From: Pseudobdellovibrionaceae bacterium
GTDB taxonomy: Bacteria > Bdellovibrionota > Bdellovibrionia > Bdellovibrionales > UBA1609
Assembly (NCBI GenBank): GCA_023898385.1
Contig: CP060220.1
Span: 868,001 to 932,000, forward strand
Direction: 5' to 3'
Length of the DNA: 64,000 bases
Part shown: positions 8,101-16,437 of the stretch, one piece after another
Numbering within the stretch: position 1 is the stretch's first letter
Layout: each line of letters begins with the position of its first letter
The notes under the pieces: model-generated
The model's input: only the letters and a program-made list of their open reading frames with translations
Told to the model about the DNA's origin: nothing
The model's database searches: none
Made by a program: the position numbers and the translations under genes

Positions 8101-8621
8101 TAAAATCGATCCCCATAGATTTTTTGAAAGGCTTCAATTTTTTTAATCGCCTCGTCTTTGCCTTTGTTTTGAAACTGCCATGGCACTTCACCCATCAGAC
8201 CGCCTGACAGGGCGATCACATTGTCGCTGTACTTTTCAAGAATTTCATAATCCACACGCGGCCGATAATAAAACCCCTCCTGATAACCCACCGAGCTGAT
8301 TTTACAAAGATTCTGGTAACCTTCGTAATTTTGCGCTAGTAGCACCAAACGCCGATTCGGAACTTTAAGTGCGTCTTTATCATCACCCTTGATGTGCCGA
8401 CTCTTTGGAGCCAAGTACGCTTCTAAACCAACAATGGGCTTTACCCCGGCAGCCAGTGCTGAAAAATAAAATTCAACCGCTCCGAACATATTGCCATAAT
8501 CTGTAATGGCCAAGGCCGGCATGCCAAAAGCATGGGCCTGCTCACAAAGATCATTAAATCGACAGGTGGCTTCTAGAAGTGAGTACTGAGAATGAACATG
8601 CAGATGGACGAATGACGACAT
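5142..8621 (-). CDS. dnaE: DNA polymerase III alpha subunit
   Basis: This is the replicative polymerase catalytic subunit (1159 residues; E. coli DnaE has 1160). Visible are the N-terminal PHP domain (HLHVHSQYSLLEAT), the palm with PDFDIDF near residue 400 holding two catalytic Asp, FDFLGLKTLT with the third, HAGIHAAGV, GFNKSHAAAY, and the C-terminal OB fold (KVLGIVTSLREI, ELVVFPDVY). The frame extends to 8636, but ATG 8621 is preceded by GGGAG at six bases and starts one base after the guaA stop, so it is the likely start. It is the last gene of the miaB-bfn-guaB-guaA-dnaE operon and stops against PAL-1. Confidence 0.97.
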   Translation of the reverse strand: MSSFVHLHVHSQYSLLEATCRFNDLCEQAHAFGMPALAITDYGNMFGAVEFYFSALAAGVKPIVGLEAYLAPKSRHIKGDDKDALKVPNRRLVLLAQNYEGYQNLCKISSVGYQEGFYYRPRVDYEILEKYSDNVIALSGGLMGEVPWQFQNKGKDEAIKKIEAFQKIYGDRFYLELNRTGLKDWDGVNHFLMEVAHERKIPMLAANNVHYLKRGDQIAQEVLICIGSNKTLQDETRFRLGSDQFYFKSAEQMRELFADLPKACDTTLEVADRCNIKFHLKDSEGKPIYHLPSFPTAEGRDTKEEMSFLSQKGLEARFAELALRNETVPEEDKSKYFERLDYELNVIDGMGFNGYFLIVQDFIGWAKNHGIPVGPGRGSGAGSLVAYSLGITDLNPMPYNLIFERFLNPERVSMPDFDIDFCQENRQRVIEYVTQKYGQQSVSQIITYGKLQARAAIRDVGRVMGMTYAEVDVVAKLVPEKLGITLKEAIETEPRMRELMETDPKVNTLMDLAQKIEGLVRHAGIHAAGVIIADGSIVSHAPLYRGVEGENVVQYDMKHAEKIGLIKFDFLGLKTLTHINDALRLVAQNRNKTIKTSEISLSDPGIYEIMCKGDTAGIFQFEGEGITDLIRKAQPNCFEDIVAINALYRPGPMDMIPDYLKRKKGQVKVDYLFPELEGILKETYGIVVYQEQVQLIAAKIANYSLGEADMLRRAMGKKIAEVMAEQKTRFLSGAKENQHDLKKAEELFDTMAEFAKYGFNKSHAAAYCVVAAQTAYLKNYYPVEFFAALLSTEMSDTDKVVKYVKDAQKHSIEVLPPHINHSDYKFSVRGNKIYFSLGAIKGVGQSAVESIVEARESLATKEFESLEQFFEVVDLRRVNKKTVECLIKAGAFEGFGANRAQLMAGYSKFIERADRAKKDQELGQSSLFSLDENVAEQEKVRLDECSPWSRSARLSYEKEVLGFFLSDHPLKGLDRIAQPWITHTVESLQEAESKSSVKVLGIVTSLREIITKKGTRMCFAQLDSLSGAVELVVFPDVYKNAELLLKSDGASIVSGQLEKDGDSLKILVDGVERLEDCMQRAKGLVMKMDEKITPHLEELQALIANSPGQTRLSMDMVLPELKKQVRLQVTEPKGVHVSYEFFEKLHTVFGDTDSFQMSV

Positions 8622-8622
8622 T

Positions 8623-10146
8623 TTACTCCCACTCAATGGTACCAGGCGGTTTACTTGTCACATCATAAACCACTCGATTCACGCCCCGAACTTGATTTGT
8701 AATTTTATTCGAGACCCGGCGCAAAAATTCATCTGGAAAAGAAAACCAATCCGCCGTCATTCCATCAGATGACGTCACTGCCCTTAAGGCAAGGACGTTT
8801 TCATAAGTTCGAAAATCTCCCTGCACACCCACCGCCTTAACGGGCAGCAGCACGCAAAAGGCCTGCCATATTTTATCGTACAACCCACTTTCTTTTAATG
8901 CGTTCACATATATGGCATCACACTCCCTTAAGGTCTCTAGCGATTCTTTGTTCACTTCGCTCAAAATTCGAATGGCTAGACCTGGGCCCGGAAAAGGGTG
9001 TCGCCACAAAAACGAATGAGGGATCCCCAGCTCTTCACCCAATGCCCGTACTTCGTCTTTAAAAAGCTCTCTTAATGGCTCCACAAGCTTCAGATCCAGA
9101 TCTTTTGGCAGGCCGCCCACATTGTGGTGAGATTTTATGGTCACACTCTGGCCACGCAACGAAACACTTTCAATCACGTCAGGGTAAAGTGTTCCCTGCG
9201 CCAACCATTTGATGTCGCCAATTTTTTTTATCTCATCTTTAAAAATATCAATAAAGGTGTGGCCAATGATCTTGCGTTTTTGTTCTGGATCTTCGACGCC
9301 GGCCAAATTGTCTAAAAACGTCGACTCCGCGTCAACACCATCCACATTCAAGCCTAGTAGATTGTATTGATCCAGAACCTCATTGAACTCGTTTTTCCGC
9401 AAAAGACCATTATTTACAAAAACACAGTGTACACGATCAGCCCCCAAAGCTTTCGTCAACAATGTTCCCACGACTGTTGAGTCCACACCACCACTGAGCG
9501 CGCAAAGCACACCTTCATTCTCAGGCACCATCTGTTTAATCATTGCAGTGAGGTGTTCACTAATGGACGGCGCTGTCCAGTTGGGTTTGGCACCGCACAG
9601 CTCAAAGACAAAGGCCCGCAAAAGTTCTAGTCCCTCTTCTGTGTGTGAAACCTCAGGATGAAACTGAAAAGCCCACACCCGCGCGCTGATCAAAGCCGCA
9701 GGATGTTTCGCATCTGAAAAGGCTGCCACCTCAAATCCCGGCGGCGGGACCTTAACCACATCGCCATGACTCATCCAAACTTTTTGAGTGCGAGGGACTC
9801 CGCCGATGGGATGCACCCAAGTCACTTCATTAAAACCATATTCGCGCTCGTTTGAAGGCTCAACAACTCCACCCAGATCATAACTGATCAGCTGCATGCC
9901 ATAGCATATCCCCAAAACAGGTGCTATCTCCATAAGTTCTTTTACAGCCACTGTAGGCGACTCAGCTCCCGATACGGAACTTGGACCACCGCTGAGTATG
10001 ATGCCATCTGGTTTGCGGGAGCGAATTTCTTCGATGGGAGTGTCATATAACACTATTTCTGAATACACATTAAGCTCTCTTAAACGTCGAGCAATCAACT
10101 GCGTATATTGAGAACCAAAATCTAAAACTAAAAAGCCACCATCCAT
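8623..10146 (-). CDS. guaA: GMP synthase (glutamine-hydrolysing)
   Basis: It converts XMP, ATP and glutamine to GMP. The class I amidotransferase domain has the nucleophile Cys81 (GICYGMQL) and His163/Glu165 (FHPEVSH). The ATP pyrophosphatase P-loop SGGVDST is at 218-224, and the C-terminal dimerisation domain ends KPPGTIEWE as in other GuaA proteins. Its length of 507 residues is near the usual 525. A purine-rich GGGGGAAGG lies just before ATG 10146. It follows guaB by 35 bases and precedes dnaE by one base, so guanine nucleotide synthesis and the replicative polymerase appear co-transcribed. Confidence 0.98.
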   Translation of the reverse strand: MDGGFLVLDFGSQYTQLIARRLRELNVYSEIVLYDTPIEEIRSRKPDGIILSGGPSSVSGAESPTVAVKELMEIAPVLGICYGMQLISYDLGGVVEPSNEREYGFNEVTWVHPIGGVPRTQKVWMSHGDVVKVPPPGFEVAAFSDAKHPAALISARVWAFQFHPEVSHTEEGLELLRAFVFELCGAKPNWTAPSISEHLTAMIKQMVPENEGVLCALSGGVDSTVVGTLLTKALGADRVHCVFVNNGLLRKNEFNEVLDQYNLLGLNVDGVDAESTFLDNLAGVEDPEQKRKIIGHTFIDIFKDEIKKIGDIKWLAQGTLYPDVIESVSLRGQSVTIKSHHNVGGLPKDLDLKLVEPLRELFKDEVRALGEELGIPHSFLWRHPFPGPGLAIRILSEVNKESLETLRECDAIYVNALKESGLYDKIWQAFCVLLPVKAVGVQGDFRTYENVLALRAVTSSDGMTADWFSFPDEFLRRVSNKITNQVRGVNRVVYDVTSKPPGTIEWE

Positions 10147-10181
10147 GACCTTCCCCCTAAAACAACAGTTCGTGTTTTTTA

Positions 10182-11645
10182 TTAATTCAAACGATAATTA
10201 GGCGCCTCTTTAGTGATTGTCACATCATGCACATGGGATTCACGAAGGCCTTGTGGGCTGATGCGCACAAACTTGGCCCGCTGTTGCAACGACTCAATAT
10301 CAGGAGCTCCCAAATAGCCCATGCCTGAGCGCAGACCACCTAACAGTTGATGTAGAATGGCACTGGCCGAACCCTTGTAGGGCACTTTACCTTCAATACC
10401 TTCTGGCACTAGCTTTTCAGCATCAAACACATCCGCTTGACCGTAACGATCTTTCGAACCCAGGCTCATAGCGCCAAGACTTCCCATCCCACGGTACACT
10501 TTATAAGTACGCCCCTGATACAGTATGGTCTCGCCAGGACTCTCATCAGCCCCTGCCAGCAAACCACCAATCATTACCGTGTTCGCACCTAAAGCGAGGG
10601 CTTTAGTGATGTCACCCGAAAACTTAATACCGCCATCGGCAATGATCGTCTTGCCTCGTTTTTTAGCCGCCTTTGAGCACTCAAGTACCGCTGTGATCTG
10701 CGGCATTCCCACTCCAGAAACCATACGAGTGGTACATATACTGCCAGGTCCCACGCCCACTTTCACAACATCGGCACCGGCATCCATCAGCACTTCAGTG
10801 GCCTCGGCCGTCACCACGTTACCGGCCACGAGAAGCGTGTCTTTAAACTGGGATGAGAGGTACTTCACCATATCCAATACATTTTTTGAATGACCGTGGG
10901 CCGTATCCACAACCAGTAAATCCACGCCCGACTCCACCAGTGCGGCCGCTCTATCTCGTGAGTGATTATCAACACCAAGAGCGGCTCCCACAAAAAGACG
11001 ACCATGACCGTCTTTGGTGGCCTTAGGAAAAGCCTTCGCTTTTTCTATATCCTTGATGGTGATAAGCCCTTTTAAATAATTATTCTCATCAACGACGGGC
11101 AGCTTCTCAATCCTGTGCTTTTGCAATATCCCCTTGGCCTGCTCCAGGGTGGTTCCCACGCGCGCCGTGACCAATTGGTCTTTGGTCATGATATCTGACA
11201 CGGGTTGGGTGACGTTGGTTTCAAAACGCAAATCCCTGTTGGTTAAAATACCTACCAACTGGCCATCCACCGTGATTGGCACTCCACTGATAGAATAGTG
11301 TTTCATCAAATCCAAGGCCGTTTGCACTGGCTGATCTGGGCCCAATGTGATGGGGTCTGTGATCATTCCACTTTCGTACTTTTTGACTTTTTCTATTTCA
11401 CCGGCCTGTTGCGAGATCTGCATGTTCTTATGAACAACTCCGAATCCACCGAGTTGAGCCATGACAGTGGCCACTCGACTTTCTGTGACCGTATCCATAG
11501 CCGCTGAAAGTATTGGCATATTCAAAAATATATCACGGGCAAAGTAACTTCGCGTTTCTATTTGTGTGGGAGTAATTTCTGAGTACTGCGGCACGAGTAA
11601 TATATCATCAAAGGTCAATGCCGAATTTTGCAGATCCTCTTGCAT
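10182..11645 (-). CDS. guaB: IMP dehydrogenase
   Basis: It oxidises IMP to XMP with NAD, the rate-limiting step toward GMP; the product feeds GuaA next door. The 487-residue protein has TFDDILLVP near the N terminus, a tandem CBS (Bateman) insert at about 95-205, the catalytic loop GVGPGSICTTRMVSGVG with Cys304, the IMP phosphate loop ADGGIKFSGDI and the flap YRGMGSLGAMS...DRYGQ. All expected active-site elements are present. It lies 18 bases after the bifunctional nuclease gene and 35 bases before guaA. Confidence 0.98.
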   Translation of the reverse strand: MQEDLQNSALTFDDILLVPQYSEITPTQIETRSYFARDIFLNMPILSAAMDTVTESRVATVMAQLGGFGVVHKNMQISQQAGEIEKVKKYESGMITDPITLGPDQPVQTALDLMKHYSISGVPITVDGQLVGILTNRDLRFETNVTQPVSDIMTKDQLVTARVGTTLEQAKGILQKHRIEKLPVVDENNYLKGLITIKDIEKAKAFPKATKDGHGRLFVGAALGVDNHSRDRAAALVESGVDLLVVDTAHGHSKNVLDMVKYLSSQFKDTLLVAGNVVTAEATEVLMDAGADVVKVGVGPGSICTTRMVSGVGMPQITAVLECSKAAKKRGKTIIADGGIKFSGDITKALALGANTVMIGGLLAGADESPGETILYQGRTYKVYRGMGSLGAMSLGSKDRYGQADVFDAEKLVPEGIEGKVPYKGSASAILHQLLGGLRSGMGYLGAPDIESLQQRAKFVRISPQGLRESHVHDVTITKEAPNYRLN

Positions 11646-11663
11646 ACTATTCTCCCTCTATGG

Positions 11664-12176
11664 CTAATTCAGGTACGGACCTGGCCCCGGCCCATCCACC
11701 ATCATAGCTTGTATTTCTTGACTCATTCCTAGCAATTCAGAATCAATTCTTCGAGATTCCTCAATCAAATCAGCACGACAAAAAAAGCGCACATCGTTGT
11801 GCAGACAAAAGGAAATCACCTCGTCCGCCCGGCTTTCCAGTTTCTTAAGTTTTTCACTTCCTGAAAACTGAAGCTCAACAATTTGGTAGTGACCATTTGT
11901 GCGCACAAAATAACAGCGTTCAATTTGGACCCCCAAAGTAGAGAGCATTTTCTGGGTCAGATTATGAGGAGAGGCGTCTGTGCCGGTAATAGCTGACTGA
12001 GACATGGCTATGCCCGCATCTACTGGGCTCATCCAAACCGGAAGCACTCGTCGTTCTGTTTTATCTTTGAAAATCATCACTGGGCGCACTTGATCGGGGC
12101 CCACTGCGACTCCGTAGGGGAACATTTCTATCCATTCATCCACGGGCCGCAAACTGCATTCCACTCGACTACTCAT
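11664..12176 (-). CDS. bifunctional nuclease (BFN, DUF151) family protein
   Basis: The 170-residue protein fits the BFN/DUF151 family: an N-terminal strand region followed by RRVLPVWMSPVDAGIAM (family LPIWIGxxEA), then SPHNLTQKMLSTLGVQIERCYF and VISFCLHNDVRFFC, which correspond to the usual HDL and A-RxxxPI-V segments. Some family members have been reported as DNase/RNase; the role here is unknown. Its ATG overlaps the miaB stop (ATGA, 12173-12176), indicating translational coupling within the operon. Confidence 0.75.
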   Translation of the reverse strand: MSSRVECSLRPVDEWIEMFPYGVAVGPDQVRPVMIFKDKTERRVLPVWMSPVDAGIAMSQSAITGTDASPHNLTQKMLSTLGVQIERCYFVRTNGHYQIVELQFSGSEKLKKLESRADEVISFCLHNDVRFFCRADLIEESRRIDSELLGMSQEIQAMMVDGPGPGPYLN

Positions 12177-13486
12177 TGAACCAAATCTCCATGTAAAACC
12201 TGCGGAAAGGCTTTTTGAATGTAAACATCCACCTGCCGTCCCACGAGATCTTCAGACCCAGAAAAGTGCACTTGTTTGTTCTGTGTGCTCCGACCCGTCA
12301 CGCGCCCGGACTCTGAGTCAAATTGTTCCACCAAAACCGTTAGAGTTTTACCTTCATATTTTTTGGCCATGGGAAAAGCCAACTGCTTGTGTTTATCAAA
12401 CAATCGATTCAACCTGTCTGACTTCACTTCTTCTGGCACTTGATCTGTGAACCGTGCCGCCTTAGTGAATGGGCGGGGACTGTATTTAAAAGCAAATATA
12501 CTTTCGTAAGGAACTTCATCCAATAAACTTAAAGTATCCAAAAACTGCTCTTCAGTTTCGCCTGGAAAACCCACAATGATATCAGTGGACAGCGAGGCGC
12601 CGGGGAGAGTTTCCAGAATCATCTTGGCTTTTGCAATGTACTCTTCTCGAGTGTAACCCCGATTCATCCGCTCGAGCACTTGCGAATTGCCCGATTGCAC
12701 AGGCAGATGCACATATTCCATAATTTTTTGCCTGTGATCTTGCATGATTTGCACAAGTTCTTTGTCGAAGTCTTTTGGGTGACTCGTGGTGTAGCGAATG
12801 CGTTCAATATCTGTGTCTGTGGCCAATGTTTTTAACAGTTCGCCGAAATTGGCCCCGCATTCTGACTTGTACGAGTTTACATTTTGACCAAGCAACGTCA
12901 CCTCTTTCACTCCCCGCTGCACCAAACGTTGAATGTCGACAACAAGCTCTTGTAAGGGCCGACTGCGCTCACGGCCTCGAGTGAACGGAACCACACAAAA
13001 TGTACAAAAATTATCACAACCCTTTGTGATGTTCACAAAGGTGGACACACCCGGATTTCGCACCAAAGTTTGAATATGATAGGGCTGCTGGTGCTCAAAT
13101 TTGGCGGCAACCACTTTTTCATGGTTTTCTTGCACCTTGGCCACCAAGTCAGGAAGCTGATCAATGGCATCAGTTCCGAACACAAAATCCAGCAAGGGCA
13201 CATCAGAAAGCAATTTGCCTTTTTCTTGTTGGCCTACGCAACCACCCACTCCAATCATTAAATTGGGGTTATGGGACTTTAGTTTTTTGTAGCGCCCCAC
13301 TTCGGAGTGAACTTTATGTACGGGTTTTTCGCGAACACTACAGGAGTTAATAATGATCAACTCGGCCTGATCAGGTGAATGCACCGGGGTGAAATTGAGC
13401 ATCTCCAAAAGGCTGTACATGCGCTCAGTGTCATTTACATTCATCTGGCAGCCATAAGTGGAAATATAGACGCCTTTTTGATCCAT
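12173..13486 (-). CDS. miaB: tRNA-2-methylthio-N6-dimethylallyladenosine synthase
   Basis: This is a radical-SAM methylthiotransferase that adds the ms2 group to i6A37 of tRNAs reading UNN codons. Three Cys of the N-terminal UPF0004 domain (Cys13, 49, 83) bind the auxiliary cluster. CDNFCTFC (Cys157, 161, 164) binds the SAM cluster. LSTDIIVGFPGET is the expected barrel motif, and a C-terminal TRAM domain (GKTLTVLVE..VHF) completes 437 residues. It is the first gene of the operon leading to dnaE; its promoter should lie in 13487-13737. Confidence 0.97.
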   Translation of the reverse strand: MDQKGVYISTYGCQMNVNDTERMYSLLEMLNFTPVHSPDQAELIIINSCSVREKPVHKVHSEVGRYKKLKSHNPNLMIGVGGCVGQQEKGKLLSDVPLLDFVFGTDAIDQLPDLVAKVQENHEKVVAAKFEHQQPYHIQTLVRNPGVSTFVNITKGCDNFCTFCVVPFTRGRERSRPLQELVVDIQRLVQRGVKEVTLLGQNVNSYKSECGANFGELLKTLATDTDIERIRYTTSHPKDFDKELVQIMQDHRQKIMEYVHLPVQSGNSQVLERMNRGYTREEYIAKAKMILETLPGASLSTDIIVGFPGETEEQFLDTLSLLDEVPYESIFAFKYSPRPFTKAARFTDQVPEEVKSDRLNRLFDKHKQLAFPMAKKYEGKTLTVLVEQFDSESGRVTGRSTQNKQVHFSGSEDLVGRQVDVYIQKAFPQVLHGDLVQ

Positions 13487-13737
13487 TAATGAATTTCCTT
13501 CACCTTTAAAAACGCAGTCATTTTGATAGCTTTACGCAACAAGGTTCACTTGTGGGGAGTTATAGACCCGGGGCCTCTAAAGGTCAAACGAGGGACAATG
13601 AAATTGCGCAGGCATTGGAGGCTTTTTTGTTGATAGCGCTTGCAGTCCGAAGCCACCAAATCCCCTTCTATCACCAACACCCATTGAACTTTTTTGAGCG
13701 TTGAGCTAGGAGTAGGAACTTTCCCCCAGGAGTAGCC

Positions 13738-14280
13738 ATGGACCCCCGATTAAAGAGCTCGAAAAAATGGACACGACTGCCCAAGGAGCTGCTGGAGCAG
13801 ATCGTTGGTGTGGTCTCTGAAACCTTTAAAAAACCACTGGCTGGCCAAAAGGTCATTGCCGAGGGCCGCATCTACCAAGCGGAGCTGTTACTGCGCGTGG
13901 GCCATCTAGAGCCAGGTCGCCTGCAACAAGCCAATTTTGAAGTGTCCATAGAATTTGATCCGAAAAAAGAAAATGCCCTCAAATTGATCCACACGGGGCT
14001 CGACGCCATTGGTTCGATGTTGCAGCAATATTTTGATGGCTTAGATTTGCAAGAATTTCCATGGGAGTGGCAGAGCTTTGAGCTCAACAAAAAAACGCTG
14101 CACCTCCGGGTTTCTACGGTGAATACAGACCTTGAAGCCGAAGCCGATCGACTTTTAGCAGTCGCCTCTGATGAAATGCTGGTGGAAGGCGAGGATCAGG
14201 ATGTGGAAGAGCAAGCCGTCTATGAGATGCTTGGCCTAAACGATGACGACGAAGAGGGCGGTGGCCACACCACCCACTAA
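13738..14280 (+). CDS. conserved protein of unknown function
   Basis: The 180-residue cytosolic protein has no signal peptide or membrane segment. The first 30 residues suggest a helix (LPKELLEQIVGVVSETF). The middle alternates strands (GRIYQAELLLRVGHLE, NFEVSIEFD), and the C terminus is very acidic (VEGEDQDVEEQ, DDDEEGGG). AGGAG six bases before ATG 13738 supports the start. It is transcribed away from miaB and converges on the H1-like gene with a single base between the two stops. I do not recognise the family. Confidence 0.7.
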   Translation: MDPRLKSSKKWTRLPKELLEQIVGVVSETFKKPLAGQKVIAEGRIYQAELLLRVGHLEPGRLQQANFEVSIEFDPKKENALKLIHTGLDAIGSMLQQYFDGLDLQEFPWEWQSFELNKKTLHLRVSTVNTDLEAEADRLLAVASDEMLVEGEDQDVEEQAVYEMLGLNDDDEEGGGHTTH

Positions 14281-14281
14281 C

Positions 14282-15046
14282 TTAGTAATCTTCTTCGTTT
14301 CGACTTCCGCCCTCAGAAGCCATACCACGAATTTCTTCGATATATGACTTATCTTCATCTTCAAAATTACCTGAACTTGAGTCATCTAGTTCTAACTCGT
14401 GCACAGCACTTAAGAAGTCTTTTTCTGAGCGCAAATCCTTGCGTAAAATTTCTATGAATTTATCCGTGTACCGAGCGGTCAACTCTTCGATGTATCGCTC
14501 AAGCTTACCACCCACTAAAATCTTTTTGCGGTTTTGAATCTTCTTCCAAAACAGCAGGTAATGATAACGACAGTAGCCATCCACAGTTGCCACTTGATCA
14601 CAATCTGACACACGACAAAGCCTGCGGCCTTCGGCATCCGTCAGGATGACTTCTTCTGGCTCTTGCGGCTCTTCGTTTTCTAATGCGGACAGTTCCAGCT
14701 CCTCAATTACCTCAACGGGCGACTCCACGGGAGCGGCCTTGGCTTTTTTCACGGGCTTTTCAGCAGCTGGAATAACCTCTTTTTTCGAAGTTGCTTTTTT
14801 AGTCGGCGCCACGGCTTTTGCGGTGGTCTTTTTCTTCACGGTGGCTGCTTTCGCTACCGCTTTTTTCTTCGCCACTTTCTTAGCTACTGTTTTTTTAGTG
14901 GTCTTCTTCGCCGCTTTTTTTGCCGGCTTCTTGGTTGTTTTCTTTACAACCTTCTTTTTAGCGGCTTTTTTTGCGACTTTTTTATTTTTCTTCTGAGTTG
15001 TCTTCTTTTTAGTCGTTTTTTTCACGACTTTTTTCTTTTTTGCCAT
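14282..15046 (-). CDS. H1-like lysine-rich tail protein with Cys/His C-terminal module
   Basis: Residues 1-105 are almost only Lys, Ala, Thr and Val in histone H1/AlgP-like repeats (KKVVKKTTKK, AKKAAKK), which suggests nucleic-acid compaction. An acidic hinge (about 111-138, EVIEELELSALENEEPQEPEE) leads to a compact C-terminal domain with Cys144, Cys149, Cys159 and His162, spaced like a small zinc site. A helical region with KKILVGGKLERYIEELTARYTDKF and an acidic end follow. The zinc site is inferred from spacing only. The gene converges on 13738-14280 with one base between stops, so both transcripts probably run into each other. Confidence 0.75.
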   Translation of the reverse strand: MAKKKKVVKKTTKKKTTQKKNKKVAKKAAKKKVVKKTTKKPAKKAAKKTTKKTVAKKVAKKKAVAKAATVKKKTTAKAVAPTKKATSKKEVIPAAEKPVKKAKAAPVESPVEVIEELELSALENEEPQEPEEVILTDAEGRRLCRVSDCDQVATVDGYCRYHYLLFWKKIQNRKKILVGGKLERYIEELTARYTDKFIEILRKDLRSEKDFLSAVHELELDDSSSGNFEDEDKSYIEEIRGMASEGGSRNEEDY

Positions 15047-15112
15047 AGCTATCTCTTGTGTGTCATTTCCCTGAATTGGTCAAGCCAATTAGGCCTATCA
15101 AAGATGATCCGC

Positions 15113-16153
15113 TCACCAAAGTCGAATATTCCCGGACTGTGTCCGCACAAACAATCGACCGGATCTTTGACCTTTCAGCCGTCCTTCTCGCACCTTCAGC
15201 GAAGGATAACGATTCAATTTCAAATAATTGGGAACATAGAGGGTGCCCTCTTCAGTTCCCAAATTAGCCCAAGCTCCTGACCCGGGCGCGCGCAAGCTCA
15301 CCTCGCCTTGCTCCGTCTTAATACGCACGTCGGCTTCGCCTTTCACCGCTACGGATACGGTACCTTCTCCTGAATGGCCACGAATGGCGCCTTCATGGTC
15401 CAAAATTTTCAAACTCCCTTGCCCATTTTTAAACTCAATACGGCCTTTCACATTTTCAACCACTGTGGGCGACTTAAATGCCGTAAGATAAATACTGCCT
15501 TCCACTTCATCTAAATTCGTGACACCAGAAAAGTTCTCCACAGAAAAGGGGCCTTCCACCTTCTTCGCTCGCACATTAGCGTCATAGGTTTTAACAAACA
15601 CAGCTCCCTTGTGATCTTCCACATTGAGCTGGCCCTTTTGCAAAAAAAGCCGCGCATCGCCCTCAACGGATTGAATGTTGAGTTTTCCAGCTAATTGATT
15701 AATCTGAATGTCACCCTTCCAATTCTGCACTGTGACATTGCCCTCTCGCCAATTCAACTCCACCGGCAAAGCGGCTCCCCGAATCTCAAGCCTGTAAGCC
15801 GGAATCCCGCCCGACATCAATAATTTGGCCCAACTCTGCTTAGATTGCGGACTTTCCACCTCAGCAAAAATCGTCTGACCATCTTTACGCACCGTAAAAT
15901 GCCATTCATCGCCCATCTGCTGAGCAAAGCCCGGAGCCGATGAGGATTGGGACTGCACCAACTGAATCACCACACTTTGCGCACCAGGCTCAGCAACCAT
16001 TTTTACGTCGCCAAAAAAACCTTTTACATTCAAGCGATCGCCCGCCGACACTCCCATGGCCATGGGTTTAAACCGCAAGTCGCTGGCTACGGCCGGAAAG
16101 GCCCAAAACACAAAGCCAAACACCAACAACTTTTCAATGAGTTTCAAATTCAT
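15113..16153 (-). CDS. secreted adhesin-like (DUF4097-type beta-solenoid) protein
   Basis: The product (about 346 residues) starts MNLKLIEKLLVFGFVFWAFPAVA, a signal peptide. The frame is open 15 codons further upstream, but AAAGGGTG before ATG 16153 favours this start. The mature part is a run of short beta repeats of the type GxVxVxxxxGxIxxxxxxG (GDIQINQLAGKLNIQSVEGD, GAVFVKTYDANVRAKKVEGP, GEADVRIKTEQGEVSLRAPG). This pattern is typical of DUF4097/DUF2807 putative adhesins. Surface or periplasmic location is likely; no substrate can be named. Confidence 0.65.
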   Translation of the reverse strand: MNLKLIEKLLVFGFVFWAFPAVASDLRFKPMAMGVSAGDRLNVKGFFGDVKMVAEPGAQSVVIQLVQSQSSSAPGFAQQMGDEWHFTVRKDGQTIFAEVESPQSKQSWAKLLMSGGIPAYRLEIRGAALPVELNWREGNVTVQNWKGDIQINQLAGKLNIQSVEGDARLFLQKGQLNVEDHKGAVFVKTYDANVRAKKVEGPFSVENFSGVTNLDEVEGSIYLTAFKSPTVVENVKGRIEFKNGQGSLKILDHEGAIRGHSGEGTVSVAVKGEADVRIKTEQGEVSLRAPGSGAWANLGTEEGTLYVPNYLKLNRYPSLKVREGRLKGQRSGRLFVRTQSGNIRLW

Positions 16154-16437
16154 AGAAACACCCTTTAAATGACACAGCACAGTGGGGTCACTTTTCAAAC
16201 AGAGTAATGCACTTCTTTAGGGAGTGCAATAATCGGTGAGACACATCATGCAGTTGCGGTTTTTTTACGCAAATGTCACCACTTTAACAAATCACCAAAG
16301 CGAACTGCGCCTTTGAGTTGACAACAGACAACTCCCCCTTAAACAATTGCAGCCATAAAACCGCAAACCGTGACATTAAAGTGTTTCGGCCTGTGGCGAA
16401 CAAGAACCCTCCTTCATTTTTTTAAGAGGATACAAAG

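Noticed and set aside
14646..14996. 116-residue plus-strand frame rich in Phe, Ala and Thr
   Set aside because: Exact antisense of the lysine-rich H1-like tail; its composition follows from the complementary codons.
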